Positions 1-7,647 of a stretch of 38,185 nucleotides of DNA are shown piece after piece. How positions within the stretch are numbered: the stretch's first letter is position 1; each line of letters begins with the position of its first letter. This stretch comes from Bacteroidales bacterium. GTDB taxonomy: Bacteria; Bacteroidota; Bacteroidia; Bacteroidales; UBA932. The position numbers and the translations under genes are program-made. The stretch covers positions 1 through 38,185 of the forward strand of contig JAFYTP010000007.1 in the NCBI GenBank assembly GCA_017558775.1, written 5' to 3'. The notes under the pieces are model-generated. The model worked only from the letters and a program-made list of their open reading frames with translations. It searched no databases and had not been told where the DNA came from.

Positions 1-338
1 CTGAAATCCAGGAACTCCGCAAGGAGTTCTGGAAGACCGTCCGTGTCCCCGGAACGAACGAAGAGTTCAACCAGGAACTCGAGAAGGCGCTCCGTCTGGT
101 GGACTTCTTCGACATCGGAGAACTGATGGCCCGCGACGCGCTTCATCGCAAGGAATCCTGCGGCGGCCATTTCCGCGAGGAAATGCAGACGGAGGAGGGC
201 GAGACCAAGCGTGACGACGAGAACTTCATGTATGTCGGTGCCTGGGAATACAAGGGCGAAGGTGTGGAACCTGAACTCCACAAGGAGCCGCTCAAGTATG
301 AGAATATCAAGATTGCGACCCGTAACTATAAAGACTAA
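1..338 (+). CDS. frdA: Fumarate reductase/succinate dehydrogenase flavoprotein subunit, C-terminal part (5' end outside window)
   Basis: The open frame enters from the left edge (first full codon at position 3) and stops at 336-338, so only about 111 C-terminal residues are visible. The segment is the helical C-terminal domain typical of this flavoprotein: a Glu/Lys-rich helix, then [20 protein letters not shown], then an [10 protein letters not shown] motif in which the Arg belongs to the conserved substrate/active-site region of the family, and a C-terminus ending RNYKD. The enzyme interconverts fumarate and succinate on the inner face of the cytoplasmic membrane. The iron-sulfur subunit gene starts 8 bp downstream, which confirms the assignment. 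In anaerobic Bacteroidetes this complex mainly works as fumarate reductase, but the sequence does not settle the physiological direction. Confidence 0.9.
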   Translation, partial: EIQELRKEFWKTVRVPGTNEEFNQELEKALRLVDFFDIGELMARDALHRKESCGGHFREEMQTEEGETKRDDENFMYVGAWEYKGEGVEPELHKEPLKYENIKIATRNYKD

Positions 339-346
339 CTGCGATT

Positions 347-1090
347 ATGGAATATAACGTGAAAGTATGGCGTCAGAAGAATGCCAAAGCGAAGGGTCAC
401 TTCGAGACCTATCATGTCACCGACGTGGAGGAGGATGCCTCCTTCCTCGAAATGCTGGATATTCTCAACGATCAGCTGATCCGCAAGGGCGTGGAGCCCA
501 TCGCCTTCGACCACGACTGCCGCGAGGGTATCTGCGGTGCGTGTTCCCTGTACATCGACGGCCGTGCCCACGGTCCGGACGACCAGGTTACCACCTGCCA
601 GCTGTTCATGCGTCATTTCAAGCCGGGCGCCACCATCACCGTGGAACCTTGGCGGAGCGCCGCCTTCCCGGTGATCAAGGACCTCGTCGTGGACCGTCAG
701 GCCTTCGACAAGATCCTCCAGGCCGGTGGTTTCGTCTCCGTCCGCACCGGTGCCGCCCAGGACGCCAACACCATCCTCATCCCGCACGATGATGCGGAAC
801 TGTCGATGGATGCCGCCGCCTGCGTCGGTTGCGGTGCCTGCGTCGCCACCTGTAAGAACGGTTCCGCGATGCTGTTCGTGGCCGCCCGCGTCAGCTCCCT
901 CGCCCTGCTCCCGCAGGGTAAGCCGGAAGCCGCCCGCCGCGCCCGTGCCATGGTCGCCAAGATGGACGAACTGGGCTTCGGTAACTGCACCAACACCCGC
1001 GCCTGCGAGATGGAGTGCCCGAAGCACGTCACCATCGACCATATCGCGCGTCTGAACCGCGAATATCTCAAAGCCCGCTTCAGCGAGTAG
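347..1090 (+). CDS. frdB: Fumarate reductase/succinate dehydrogenase iron-sulfur subunit
   Basis: A 247-residue protein, the normal length for the Bacteroidetes-type subunit. The N-terminal plant-ferredoxin-like domain carries the [2Fe-2S] ligands in [18 protein letters not shown], with the fourth Cys in TTCQLF. The C-terminal domain has [11 protein letters not shown] and, near the end, [14 protein letters not shown], which together ligate the [4Fe-4S] and [3Fe-4S] clusters. It passes electrons between the membrane cytochrome b subunit and the FAD of FrdA. The gene follows frdA by 8 bp, so the two are co-transcribed. The cytochrome b gene is expected upstream, outside the window. A hairpin terminator 34 bp after the stop closes the operon. 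Start ATG 347 lies directly before the conserved first strand (EYNVKVWRQ). Confidence 0.95.
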   Translation: MEYNVKVWRQKNAKAKGHFETYHVTDVEEDASFLEMLDILNDQLIRKGVEPIAFDHDCREGICGACSLYIDGRAHGPDDQVTTCQLFMRHFKPGATITVEPWRSAAFPVIKDLVVDRQAFDKILQAGGFVSVRTGAAQDANTILIPHDDAELSMDAAACVGCGACVATCKNGSAMLFVAARVSSLALLPQGKPEAARRARAMVAKMDELGFGNCTNTRACEMECPKHVTIDHIARLNREYLKARFSE

Positions 1091-1123
1091 GAGAAATACG
1101 CAACAAGCCTATAAATTGTTATG

Positions 1124-1157
1124 AGCCGCAGGATTCGCTTCCTGCGGCTTCTTATTT
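1124..1157 (+). terminator. Rho-independent terminator of the frdAB operon
   Basis: A perfect 10-bp stem (1124-1133 paired with 1140-1149, AGCCGCAGGA/TCCTGCGGCT) with a 6-nt loop is followed by the T-rich TTCTTATTT. It lies 34 bp after the frdB stop. Confidence 0.85.
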
Positions 1158-1399
1158 ATGTATCAGACAAAAACTTATAATATATTATAAGTACAAGAAC
1201 TATCGATTCAAAAACCCCCTTACAGGCTTGTCTGGACGAATATTAGGGGAGAATAATCACTTTATTTAAAATATTTATTTTGAATTATAAGGTATGGTTG
1301 AGTTATAAAACGTAAGTTTTTATTACCTAAAAATTACAAGATAAAAGTGAATATTGTGTGAATATTATCAAACACGCAAGAAATGAATATATTAAGGGA
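1158..1399. other. AT-rich intergenic stretch, no gene seen
   Basis: This is the left part of the 442-bp gap between frdB and the susC-like gene. Base composition drops sharply to strongly AT-rich compared with the GC-rich genes around it. No convincing reading frame, tRNA or long inverted repeat was seen. It probably holds regulatory DNA for the downstream SusC/D operon. No regulator gene (SusR, ECF sigma/anti-sigma or hybrid two-component system) lies next to the operon in this window. Confidence 0.5.
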
Positions 1400-1431
1400 T
1401 TTGCATATTTCGTTTTAGTTTCACATATTTG
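1400..1431 (+). promoter_or_regulatory. Candidate Bacteroidetes promoter for the susCD operon
   Basis: TTTG at 1400-1403, a 20-bp gap, then CATATTTG at 1424-1431. This matches the Bacteroidetes -33/-7 pattern (TTTG, TAnnTTTG) with one mismatch in the -7 box. The predicted start, a few bases after 1431, gives a leader of about 98 nt before ATG 1533, far longer than the leaders predicted for the housekeeping genes here. A regulated leader is possible. Confidence 0.5.
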
Positions 1432-1532
1432 CATCTTGATTAGTAGTGAATACGACCGTTTTGTTTGATTTTCACCAAAATAGAAGGTAATAACTATCAA
1501 TCAATATTTATGTTTAACCAAAGTTTATGCTT

Positions 1533-4500
1533 ATGAAAAAAGTAAAACTGTTTCTGGCGTGCCTTTTGGCTGTCTTGACAACAGTCCTTTACGCACAGAA
1601 CAGGCAGATTTCCGGTACCGTTACCGACACGAACGGTGATCCGGTTCCGGGAGCGTCTGTTGTTGTGGAAGGCACTACGACAGGAGCCGTCACCGATCTG
1701 AACGGTAATTACACCGTGAATGTCCGGAATGGCAGCGCTCTGCAGTTCTCCTTCTTCGGAATGAAGTCCGTCCGTGTTCCTATCGGCCCTTCCAACCGCA
1801 TTGACGTGGTCCTGGAAGAGGATGCGATGGGTCTGGACGAGGCGGTGGTCGTCGCGATGGGCATCACCCGTTCCGAGAAGTCCCTCGGCTACTCCGCCAC
1901 GACGGTCAAGAGCGAGGACATCATCGGCCAGCGTGCCACGAATGTCACCTCCGCCCTTGCCGGTAAGGTCGCCGGTCTGCAGATTTCGTCTTCCTCCTCC
2001 GATCCGGGTGCGGCTAACTCCGTGACCATCCGCGGTTTCAGCTCCATCAACGGTAGCAACCAGCCGCTGTACGTCGTCGACGGAATTCCTCTGTCCACCC
2101 AGAATGTCACCACGCAGGGTCACTCGATGGCCGCCGGCGGTATCGCCAACATTTCCCCGGATGACATCGAGAGCATGACCGTCCTGAAGGGCGCGGCCGC
2201 TACGGCCCTCTACGGTTCCCGTGCCGCTAACGGTGTCATCATCGTGACGACCAAGAGCGGTAAGGCCAATGCCGACCGTGACTTCTCCATCGAATACAAC
2301 GGTGGTGTCCAGGCCCGTCAGGTCAACCTGCTGTACAAGTTCCAGAACGACTTCGGTCAGGGTTGGAACGGTACGCAGACCTTCATTGAGAACGGTTCCT
2401 GGGGTCCGAAGTTCGACGGTACCCGCCAGGTGTACGGTCCTATCTGGAACAAGCAGCAGCTGATCCACGACTACAAGGCCGTCCCGAACAACGTCCGCGA
2501 CTTCTTCGACACCGGCCTGACTCAGAACCACAGCCTCTCTTTCAGCGGTGTTTCCAACGACCGGAAGATGACCTATTATCTCTCGTACGCGTATACGGGC
2601 GACGACGGTGTCATCCCGACGGATGCCGACAAGTACACCCGTAACACCATCGCCATGCGCAACAGCTATGCGCCGGTGGACTGGATCAAGGTTTCCTCCC
2701 AGATGAACTTCACCCGTTCCAAGAGTGATGTCGTGGGTTCCTTCCAGGGAACTTCCATGATCGACGGTATCCTGGAGCTCCCGCGTGATATCAGCCTCGC
2801 TGACATGCGTGACATCACCAATCCGTTCTTCACCCCGGAAGCCTACCTGACTCCTTACGGCATCACCAACCCGTACTGGTCCATCGCCAACCGAATCAAC
2901 CATACGGATGCGAAGCAGATCTTCGGTAAGGTCCAGGTCGATGTTTCCCCGCTCAAGGGCCTGACCTTCAGCTATCGTTTCGGCTTCGACTATTCCGACT
3001 ATGACCGGAAGGTCGGCGCTCCGCAGATTTCCCTGGACGACGCGCTCATCGACAACGACTTCGGTTATGCCCCGTCCAACATGAACGAGGACGGTTTCGT
3101 CTATACCCAATATCAGCGCCGCTACGAAATCAACAACGACTTCCTCGCCGCTTACAAGAACAAGTTCTTCAACGAGCGCCTGGATCTCGCCGCCACCGTC
3201 GGTGTGAACATGAACGAGCGTGCCTCGACCCGGATGGCCGGACAGGCCGACGTGCTTACGTTCCACTCCGGTTTCTGGGATCTGGCCAATGGTGCCAGCT
3301 GGAGCGAACTTTCCGAATCTCAGTGGAAGCGCCGCCTCGTGGGTGCTTTCGGTGATGTTTCCCTCGGTTGGGACGACACCATCTTCCTCACCCTGACGGC
3401 CCGTAACGACTGGTCCTCCACCCTCCCGATCGACAACAACAGCTTCTTCTATCCGGGTGTGACCCTCAGCTACATCTTCACGAACCATCTCCCGAAGAAC
3501 AACTACCTTTCTTTCGGTAAGGTCCGTCTCGCTTATGGTAGGACCGGTAACGACGCCGATGTGTACAACACCAACCCGGTGTACTACCAGGCTTCCTTCA
3601 ACGGTTACTACGGAAACGACATTGCCAACTTCCCGATCAATGGCACCAACGCTTTCCGTCGCACCTACTCCATCAGCAGCTCCACGCTCCGTCCGGAGAT
3701 GACGACCGAGTTTGAAATCGGTACCAACCTGCAGTTCTTCGGTGGCCGTTTCGGCATCGACGCCGCTTACTACAACAGAGTCACCACCGACCAGATCTTC
3801 TCCGTGAACATCGATCCGGCCGTGGGTTACACTTCCGCGGTGACGAACTTCGGTGACGTGAGCAACAAGGGTTATGAGATCCTGCTCAACTTCACTCCCA
3901 TCCAGACCAAGAAGGTCCGTTGGGACCTGGAGGTCAACTTCGCCCGCAACTTCTCCAAGGTGGTTTCCCTGCCGGCCGAACTGAAGGCTGAAGGCGAAGA
4001 CCATGGCAAGGTGAACATCTACGGCTTCTCCGCCGGTAACGACTCCGTGCAGATGTATGCCGAGGAAGGCATGCCGCTGGGTACCTACTGGACCTATCTG
4101 CCCAAGTATGTTTCCGACCAGGCTACCCTTGGCAAGGATGACGACGGCAAGGACATTCCCAACCCGTACTATGATCCCACCGGCAAGAACGTGGGCAAAC
4201 TCATCGTCGGCGAAGACGGCCAGCCTATCCAGGGCTCCGAGCTTGAGTACACCGGCTATGACATGAACCACAAGTGGACCGGCGGTCTCACTTCCACCCT
4301 CACCGTGGGCAATGTTTCCTTGAGCGCGAGCCTTGACGTCCGTTACGGCGGCAAGATGTTCTCCCGTTCCAAGAGCATCATGCAGTTCACCGGTAACGGT
4401 ATCATCACCACCTACAACGAGCGTCGTCCGTTCGTGATTCCGAACTCCGTGATGATGACCGGTGACCAGACCTTCGAGGAGAACACCCAGGCCATCCTCA

Positions 4501-4826
4501 TGACCGACTCCAGCTACCAGGATTACTTCGACGATCACGGCGCCGGCGAGGCGGGCGTGTTCTACCTCCTGGACCGCACGTTCGCGAAACTCCGCAACGT
4601 CACCCTCACTTACAATCTTCCCAAGAAGTGGTGCGGTCCGTTCCGCGGCCTGGGCGTTTCCGCCTTCGTGAACAACGCGTTCATCTGGACTCCGTCCACG
4701 AACTACTACATCGATCCGGAAGGCACCACCACTTCCTCCGACATTGACCTCCGCGGCCAGTTCGGTGAACTCTACGTGAACCCTTCCTGCCGGATCTACG
4801 GTTTCAATGTCAACATCAAATTCTAA
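1533..4826 (+). CDS. SusC/RagA-family TonB-dependent outer-membrane transporter
   Basis: About 1097 residues, typical of SusC-like transporters. In order: a signal peptide (MKKVKLFLACLLAVL, cleaved near YAQ); a carboxypeptidase-regulatory-like domain at about 25-105 (ISGTVTDTNGDPVPGASV); a plug domain at about 115-245 with the family hallmarks VTIRGFSSINGSNQPLYVVD and the stretch ending GSRAANGVIIVTTK; then a long barrel ending in a C-terminal strand NVNIKF. The protein imports an oligomeric nutrient across the outer membrane with the SusD-like lipoprotein encoded 13 bp downstream. There is an ATG at 1527 as well. ATG 1533 was chosen because it puts the basic MKK at the N-terminus of the signal peptide. 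No degradative enzyme lies in the operon, so the substrate is unknown. Confidence 0.93.
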   Translation: MKKVKLFLACLLAVLTTVLYAQNRQISGTVTDTNGDPVPGASVVVEGTTTGAVTDLNGNYTVNVRNGSALQFSFFGMKSVRVPIGPSNRIDVVLEEDAMGLDEAVVVAMGITRSEKSLGYSATTVKSEDIIGQRATNVTSALAGKVAGLQISSSSSDPGAANSVTIRGFSSINGSNQPLYVVDGIPLSTQNVTTQGHSMAAGGIANISPDDIESMTVLKGAAATALYGSRAANGVIIVTTKSGKANADRDFSIEYNGGVQARQVNLLYKFQNDFGQGWNGTQTFIENGSWGPKFDGTRQVYGPIWNKQQLIHDYKAVPNNVRDFFDTGLTQNHSLSFSGVSNDRKMTYYLSYAYTGDDGVIPTDADKYTRNTIAMRNSYAPVDWIKVSSQMNFTRSKSDVVGSFQGTSMIDGILELPRDISLADMRDITNPFFTPEAYLTPYGITNPYWSIANRINHTDAKQIFGKVQVDVSPLKGLTFSYRFGFDYSDYDRKVGAPQISLDDALIDNDFGYAPSNMNEDGFVYTQYQRRYEINNDFLAAYKNKFFNERLDLAATVGVNMNERASTRMAGQADVLTFHSGFWDLANGASWSELSESQWKRRLVGAFGDVSLGWDDTIFLTLTARNDWSSTLPIDNNSFFYPGVTLSYIFTNHLPKNNYLSFGKVRLAYGRTGNDADVYNTNPVYYQASFNGYYGNDIANFPINGTNAFRRTYSISSSTLRPEMTTEFEIGTNLQFFGGRFGIDAAYYNRVTTDQIFSVNIDPAVGYTSAVTNFGDVSNKGYEILLNFTPIQTKKVRWDLEVNFARNFSKVVSLPAELKAEGEDHGKVNIYGFSAGNDSVQMYAEEGMPLGTYWTYLPKYVSDQATLGKDDDGKDIPNPYYDPTGKNVGKLIVGEDGQPIQGSELEYTGYDMNHKWTGGLTSTLTVGNVSLSASLDVRYGGKMFSRSKSIMQFTGNGIITTYNERRPFVIPNSVMMTGDQTFEENTQAILMTDSSYQDYFDDHGAGEAGVFYLLDRTFAKLRNVTLTYNLPKKWCGPFRGLGVSAFVNNAFIWTPSTNYYIDPEGTTTSSDIDLRGQFGELYVNPSCRIYGFNVNIKF

Positions 4827-4839
4827 GGAGGACGACCGT

Positions 4840-6312
4840 ATGAAAAAGATAATCACCCTCTTTACCGTCGCTGCCCTGGCCCTGTCTTCCCTGACATCCT
4901 GCCGGGACTACCTCGACATCAACTATGATCCCAACAGCCCCTCCGCGGACGTGGTAGACAACGATATGATCCTCCCGGCCGCCGAGATGGCCCTCTCCGC
5001 CAAGTACGGCGACATCATGCGGATTTACGGCGGTTATTTCGCAGAGCAGTATTGCCAGTATTTCGGTACTTCCAACTATCTGGATTTCAGCCGGTTCATT
5101 ATGTCCGCCACCCGTTCCAACAACCCGTACGGCACCATCATGCCGGGTTGCATCGGCAACGCCACCACCGTCCGTGATAAGGCTGCCGAGGCCGAGGAGT
5201 GGGGTACTTACCTCGCCGCCACGGTCCTGCGCGTCTTCGCTTTCCAGTCCATGGTGGACGCCTATGGCGAGATTCCTTATTCCGAGGCGATGGATGCCAG
5301 CATCCTGATCCCGAAGTACGACGAAGGAAAGGACATCTACGCCGGTCTCGTCGCCGAACTGGAGGAGGCGCTTTCCAAGGCTTCCCCGACCGACCTCGTC
5401 GCCAAGAACTTCCTGTACAGCGGCCAGCCGGCTGCTCCGTGGATCAAGTTCGGCAACGCCCTGATGCTCAAGCTCCTCATGCGTGAGAGCGGCGTCGTGG
5501 ACGTGAAGTCCAAGCTGAGCGCCCTCGTGAACGCGAACAACTTCCCCGAGGAAGATGTGGCTTGGACCGGCATCTGGGCCAACGAAAGCGGTAAGGCCAA
5601 CCCGTTCTACCAGGAAGAGTTCGCCACCTATTTCGGCTCCACCCAGATCAACTGCGGTCTGAACGTGGCCCTGTTCCGCGCGATGTCCGACTATGACGAC
5701 AACCGTCTCGGCGCTTTCTTCACGAAGAACGCCAACGGTCAGTATTGGGGCAGCATCTCCGGTGACAACATGTCCACCTCCGGCAACTACAAGTCCGGTA
5801 ACTTCTGCCGTCCGAACATGGCTTACGACAGCCCGGTGTACCTAATCAGCAAGGCCGAAATCGAATTCTGGCTGGCTGAGTACTACGGCAACACCGCGCA
5901 GGGCAAGGCTCATTACGAGGCCGCGATCGAGGCGTCCTTCGCCTCCGCCGGTGTCGATGGTGCCGAAGCTGCTATCGCCGCCTGGCCGTACGACGGTTCC
6001 AAGAAGACCCTCGGTGTCCAGAAGTGGATCGCCCTTTCCGGTATCAACAACTACGAGGCCTGGTGCGAAATGCGCCGTCTGGGCTATCCTACCATCACCG
6101 GTAAGAAAGCCTCCGACATCTATTCCAACGACACCATGGATCCGACCGTCCTGACTCCTGGCGACCTCTACACCCCGAAGGATGTCAGCGCCGAAGTCGG
6201 TGCCGGTAACATCCTCTCCCGCTGGCCTTACCCGCAGTCTTCTTCCAACTACAATGCGAACGCCCCCAAGAACAAGAAACCCACTGAAAAGGTTTTCTGG
6301 GCTGCACAATAA
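4840..6312 (+). CDS. SusD/RagB-family nutrient-binding outer-membrane lipoprotein
   Basis: About 490 residues with a lipoprotein signal peptide ending LSSLTSC (lipidated Cys21). The mature start (RDYLDINYDPNSPS) is typical of the SusD-like branch with N-terminal YLDIN-DPN motifs. The chain is rich in helical TPR-like segments with many aromatic residues, as expected for a SusD fold. It should sit as a lid over the SusC-like transporter encoded just upstream. ATG 4840 is preferred over the in-frame ATG 4807, which lies inside the susC-like gene: 4840 begins the signal peptide, and AAGGAGG at 4825-4831 is one of the few good Shine-Dalgarno sequences in the window. The gap to the susC-like stop is 13 bp, so the genes are coupled. 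The ligand cannot be read from sequence. Confidence 0.9.
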   Translation: MKKIITLFTVAALALSSLTSCRDYLDINYDPNSPSADVVDNDMILPAAEMALSAKYGDIMRIYGGYFAEQYCQYFGTSNYLDFSRFIMSATRSNNPYGTIMPGCIGNATTVRDKAAEAEEWGTYLAATVLRVFAFQSMVDAYGEIPYSEAMDASILIPKYDEGKDIYAGLVAELEEALSKASPTDLVAKNFLYSGQPAAPWIKFGNALMLKLLMRESGVVDVKSKLSALVNANNFPEEDVAWTGIWANESGKANPFYQEEFATYFGSTQINCGLNVALFRAMSDYDDNRLGAFFTKNANGQYWGSISGDNMSTSGNYKSGNFCRPNMAYDSPVYLISKAEIEFWLAEYYGNTAQGKAHYEAAIEASFASAGVDGAEAAIAAWPYDGSKKTLGVQKWIALSGINNYEAWCEMRRLGYPTITGKKASDIYSNDTMDPTVLTPGDLYTPKDVSAEVGAGNILSRWPYPQSSSNYNANAPKNKKPTEKVFWAAQ

Positions 6313-6324
6313 ATCGATAGGATT

Positions 6325-7002
6325 ATGAAAACGAGAATATTGACACTCCTTTGCGCGGCGGCCGTCATTGCTGCGGTCGGCTGCACCAAGAAGACCACCG
6401 GCCTGATCGATGTCACCTATTATGCCACCATCGAACTCGCAGGAGACAATCCTTACGTGGTCCAGCTTGGTTCTTCCTATGCAGAGCCTGGTTTCACCGC
6501 CACGCTGAACGGTGAGGATATCTCCGGTCAAGTCACGGTCGATTCCAACGTTGACACCAGTTCTCCGGGTATCTACTCCGTCACTTATACGGCTGTCAAC
6601 GCCGACGGTTTCTCCTCTTCCGTCGTCCGCGACGTGTATGTCCTGAATCCGGGCGGTATCGACAACGTCTATATGAGCCACGCTCGTATGGGCTCCCGCG
6701 ACTACAACAACCTCCCGATCGTGATCAGCAAGGTTTCCGACGGCGTTTACGAACTCGAGGACCTGTGCGGCGGTTTCTACTGCTACGGCCGTTATCCCGG
6801 TTACGAACCCACCTATGATTTCCATGCCGATGTCCAGTTCTCCCTGGCGGAGGACGGCTCCTTCATCATCAAGAAGATTGGCAACTGGTATTTCAAGAAT
6901 TCCTTCAACTATGAGAATATCACCGGTGGTTATGATGCGGAAACGGGCATCTTCGACTATGATTTCGATGATCTCCTTGTGACCCTCACCCCGCTTGGTT
7001 AA
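6325..7002 (+). CDS. Lipoprotein with Ig-like (DUF5011-type) domain and unknown C-terminal domain
   Basis: 225 residues. The signal peptide ends AAVGC with lipidated Cys20. Residues about 45-105 look like a bacterial Ig-like repeat of the DUF5011 kind (an E-P-G-F/T-A start, SSPGIYSVTYTAVNADG, then a final V-R-x-V-x-V strand). The C-terminal half (about 110-225) is a beta-rich domain with many Tyr, Gly and Phe residues. I do not recognise it firmly; it may be a DUF5012/BT_2262-like domain. The gene is 12 bp after the susD-like gene and 17 bp before the next lipoprotein gene, so it belongs to the susCD operon. It probably works at the cell surface as an accessory binding protein for the SusC/D nutrient. 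That role is inferred from context only. Confidence 0.75.
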   Translation: MKTRILTLLCAAAVIAAVGCTKKTTGLIDVTYYATIELAGDNPYVVQLGSSYAEPGFTATLNGEDISGQVTVDSNVDTSSPGIYSVTYTAVNADGFSSSVVRDVYVLNPGGIDNVYMSHARMGSRDYNNLPIVISKVSDGVYELEDLCGGFYCYGRYPGYEPTYDFHADVQFSLAEDGSFIIKKIGNWYFKNSFNYENITGGYDAETGIFDYDFDDLLVTLTPLG

Positions 7003-7019
7003 TTGAAAAAGGAACAGAT

Positions 7020-7547
7020 ATGAAAAAAGCACTTTATATCCTCAGTATCCTCTCCCTGGCCATTTTCGCTTCCTGCGAGAAGGCTCCCATCGAGTCCACC
7101 GCTACCGTGGCGCTGGCCGGCGAGTGGGTTGTCACCATCGACGCGGTCGATGCGGACGGCAACATCAAATACGAAGATCCGTACGGTGCCGGTTGGGATA
7201 CCCGCGTCTGGACCTACAACACGGCTTCCAACGTGGATAACAAGATTTTTCTTGACGACATCGAGAACGACGAAGACTACCGCTTCTGGCAGTACAAGGT
7301 CCTCTTGGACTGCAATGTGAACGACCTCACGTTCTCCGGCAACACGACCGACCTGTGCAACGGCATCAACGTGGTTGTCACCGGTGGCAAGATCACGCTG
7401 AACGGCACCACCACGCCGAGCGGCACTCCTGCCGACATGATCGAATACTACATCGTGTTCGAGGATGACGACAATGCCGGCGCGGCCTACGACCGCCTGT
7501 ATGTCCACGGTTACCGTTACACCGGCCTCGATTCCGACGGTATCTAA
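7020..7547 (+). CDS. Small lipoprotein of the Lipid_bd-like (PF12888-type) family
   Basis: 175 residues with signal peptide ending IFASC (Cys19). The mature part matches what I know of the Bacteroidetes family called lipid-binding putative hydrolase: WVVTIDAVDADGN near the start, a TYNTASN strand, VLLDCNVNDLTFSG in the middle, a TTPSGTPADMIEYYIVFEDD segment, and a terminal Y-x-H-G-Y-R-Y-T-G strand. These proteins are often the last gene of SusCD operons with an Ig-like lipoprotein, as here. The hydrolase name has little experimental support and no catalytic motif is visible. A strong terminator follows 22 bp downstream, so this is the end of the operon. Confidence 0.75.
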   Translation: MKKALYILSILSLAIFASCEKAPIESTATVALAGEWVVTIDAVDADGNIKYEDPYGAGWDTRVWTYNTASNVDNKIFLDDIENDEDYRFWQYKVLLDCNVNDLTFSGNTTDLCNGINVVVTGGKITLNGTTTPSGTPADMIEYYIVFEDDDNAGAAYDRLYVHGYRYTGLDSDGI

Positions 7548-7568
7548 CAGACAGACCAGTCTATGATT

Positions 7569-7599
7569 ACGGGCGACCCTTCCGGGCCGCCCGTTTTTT
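7569..7599 (+). terminator. Rho-independent terminator of the susCD operon
   Basis: ACGGGCG (7569-7575) pairs with CGCCCGT (7588-7594), with a further CCC/GGG pairing inside the loop. T7594 starts a run of six T. On the minus strand no T-run follows, so it acts in one direction only. Confidence 0.9.
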
Positions 7600-7622
7600 C
7601 GTCATTCCGTGTCGTTATTTTC

Positions 7623-7647
7623 GTCATTCCGGGCTTGACCCGGAATC
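7623..7647. repeat. 25-bp palindromic repeat, copy A (reverse orientation)
   Basis: GTC, then ATTCCGGG (7626-7633), loop CTTGA, CCCGGAAT (7639-7646), then C. It is the reverse complement of the form seen at 19532, 19100 and 20466. It lies between two convergent operons, 1 bp from the stop of the minus-strand gene. A partial copy of its left end (GTCATTCC) also occurs at 7601-7608, right after the terminator T-run. Confidence 0.8.

Noticed and set aside
1015-1269. Small plus-strand frame starting inside frdB
   Set aside because: It overlaps the frdB end and runs through the terminator hairpin into AT-rich DNA; no protein-like pattern.
1497-4856. Open frame of 1119 codons on the minus strand opposite the susC-like gene
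   Set aside because: It mirrors the susC-like frame, has no recognisable domain or signal peptide, and arises from strong codon bias in a GC-rich gene. The plus-strand protein is unmistakable.
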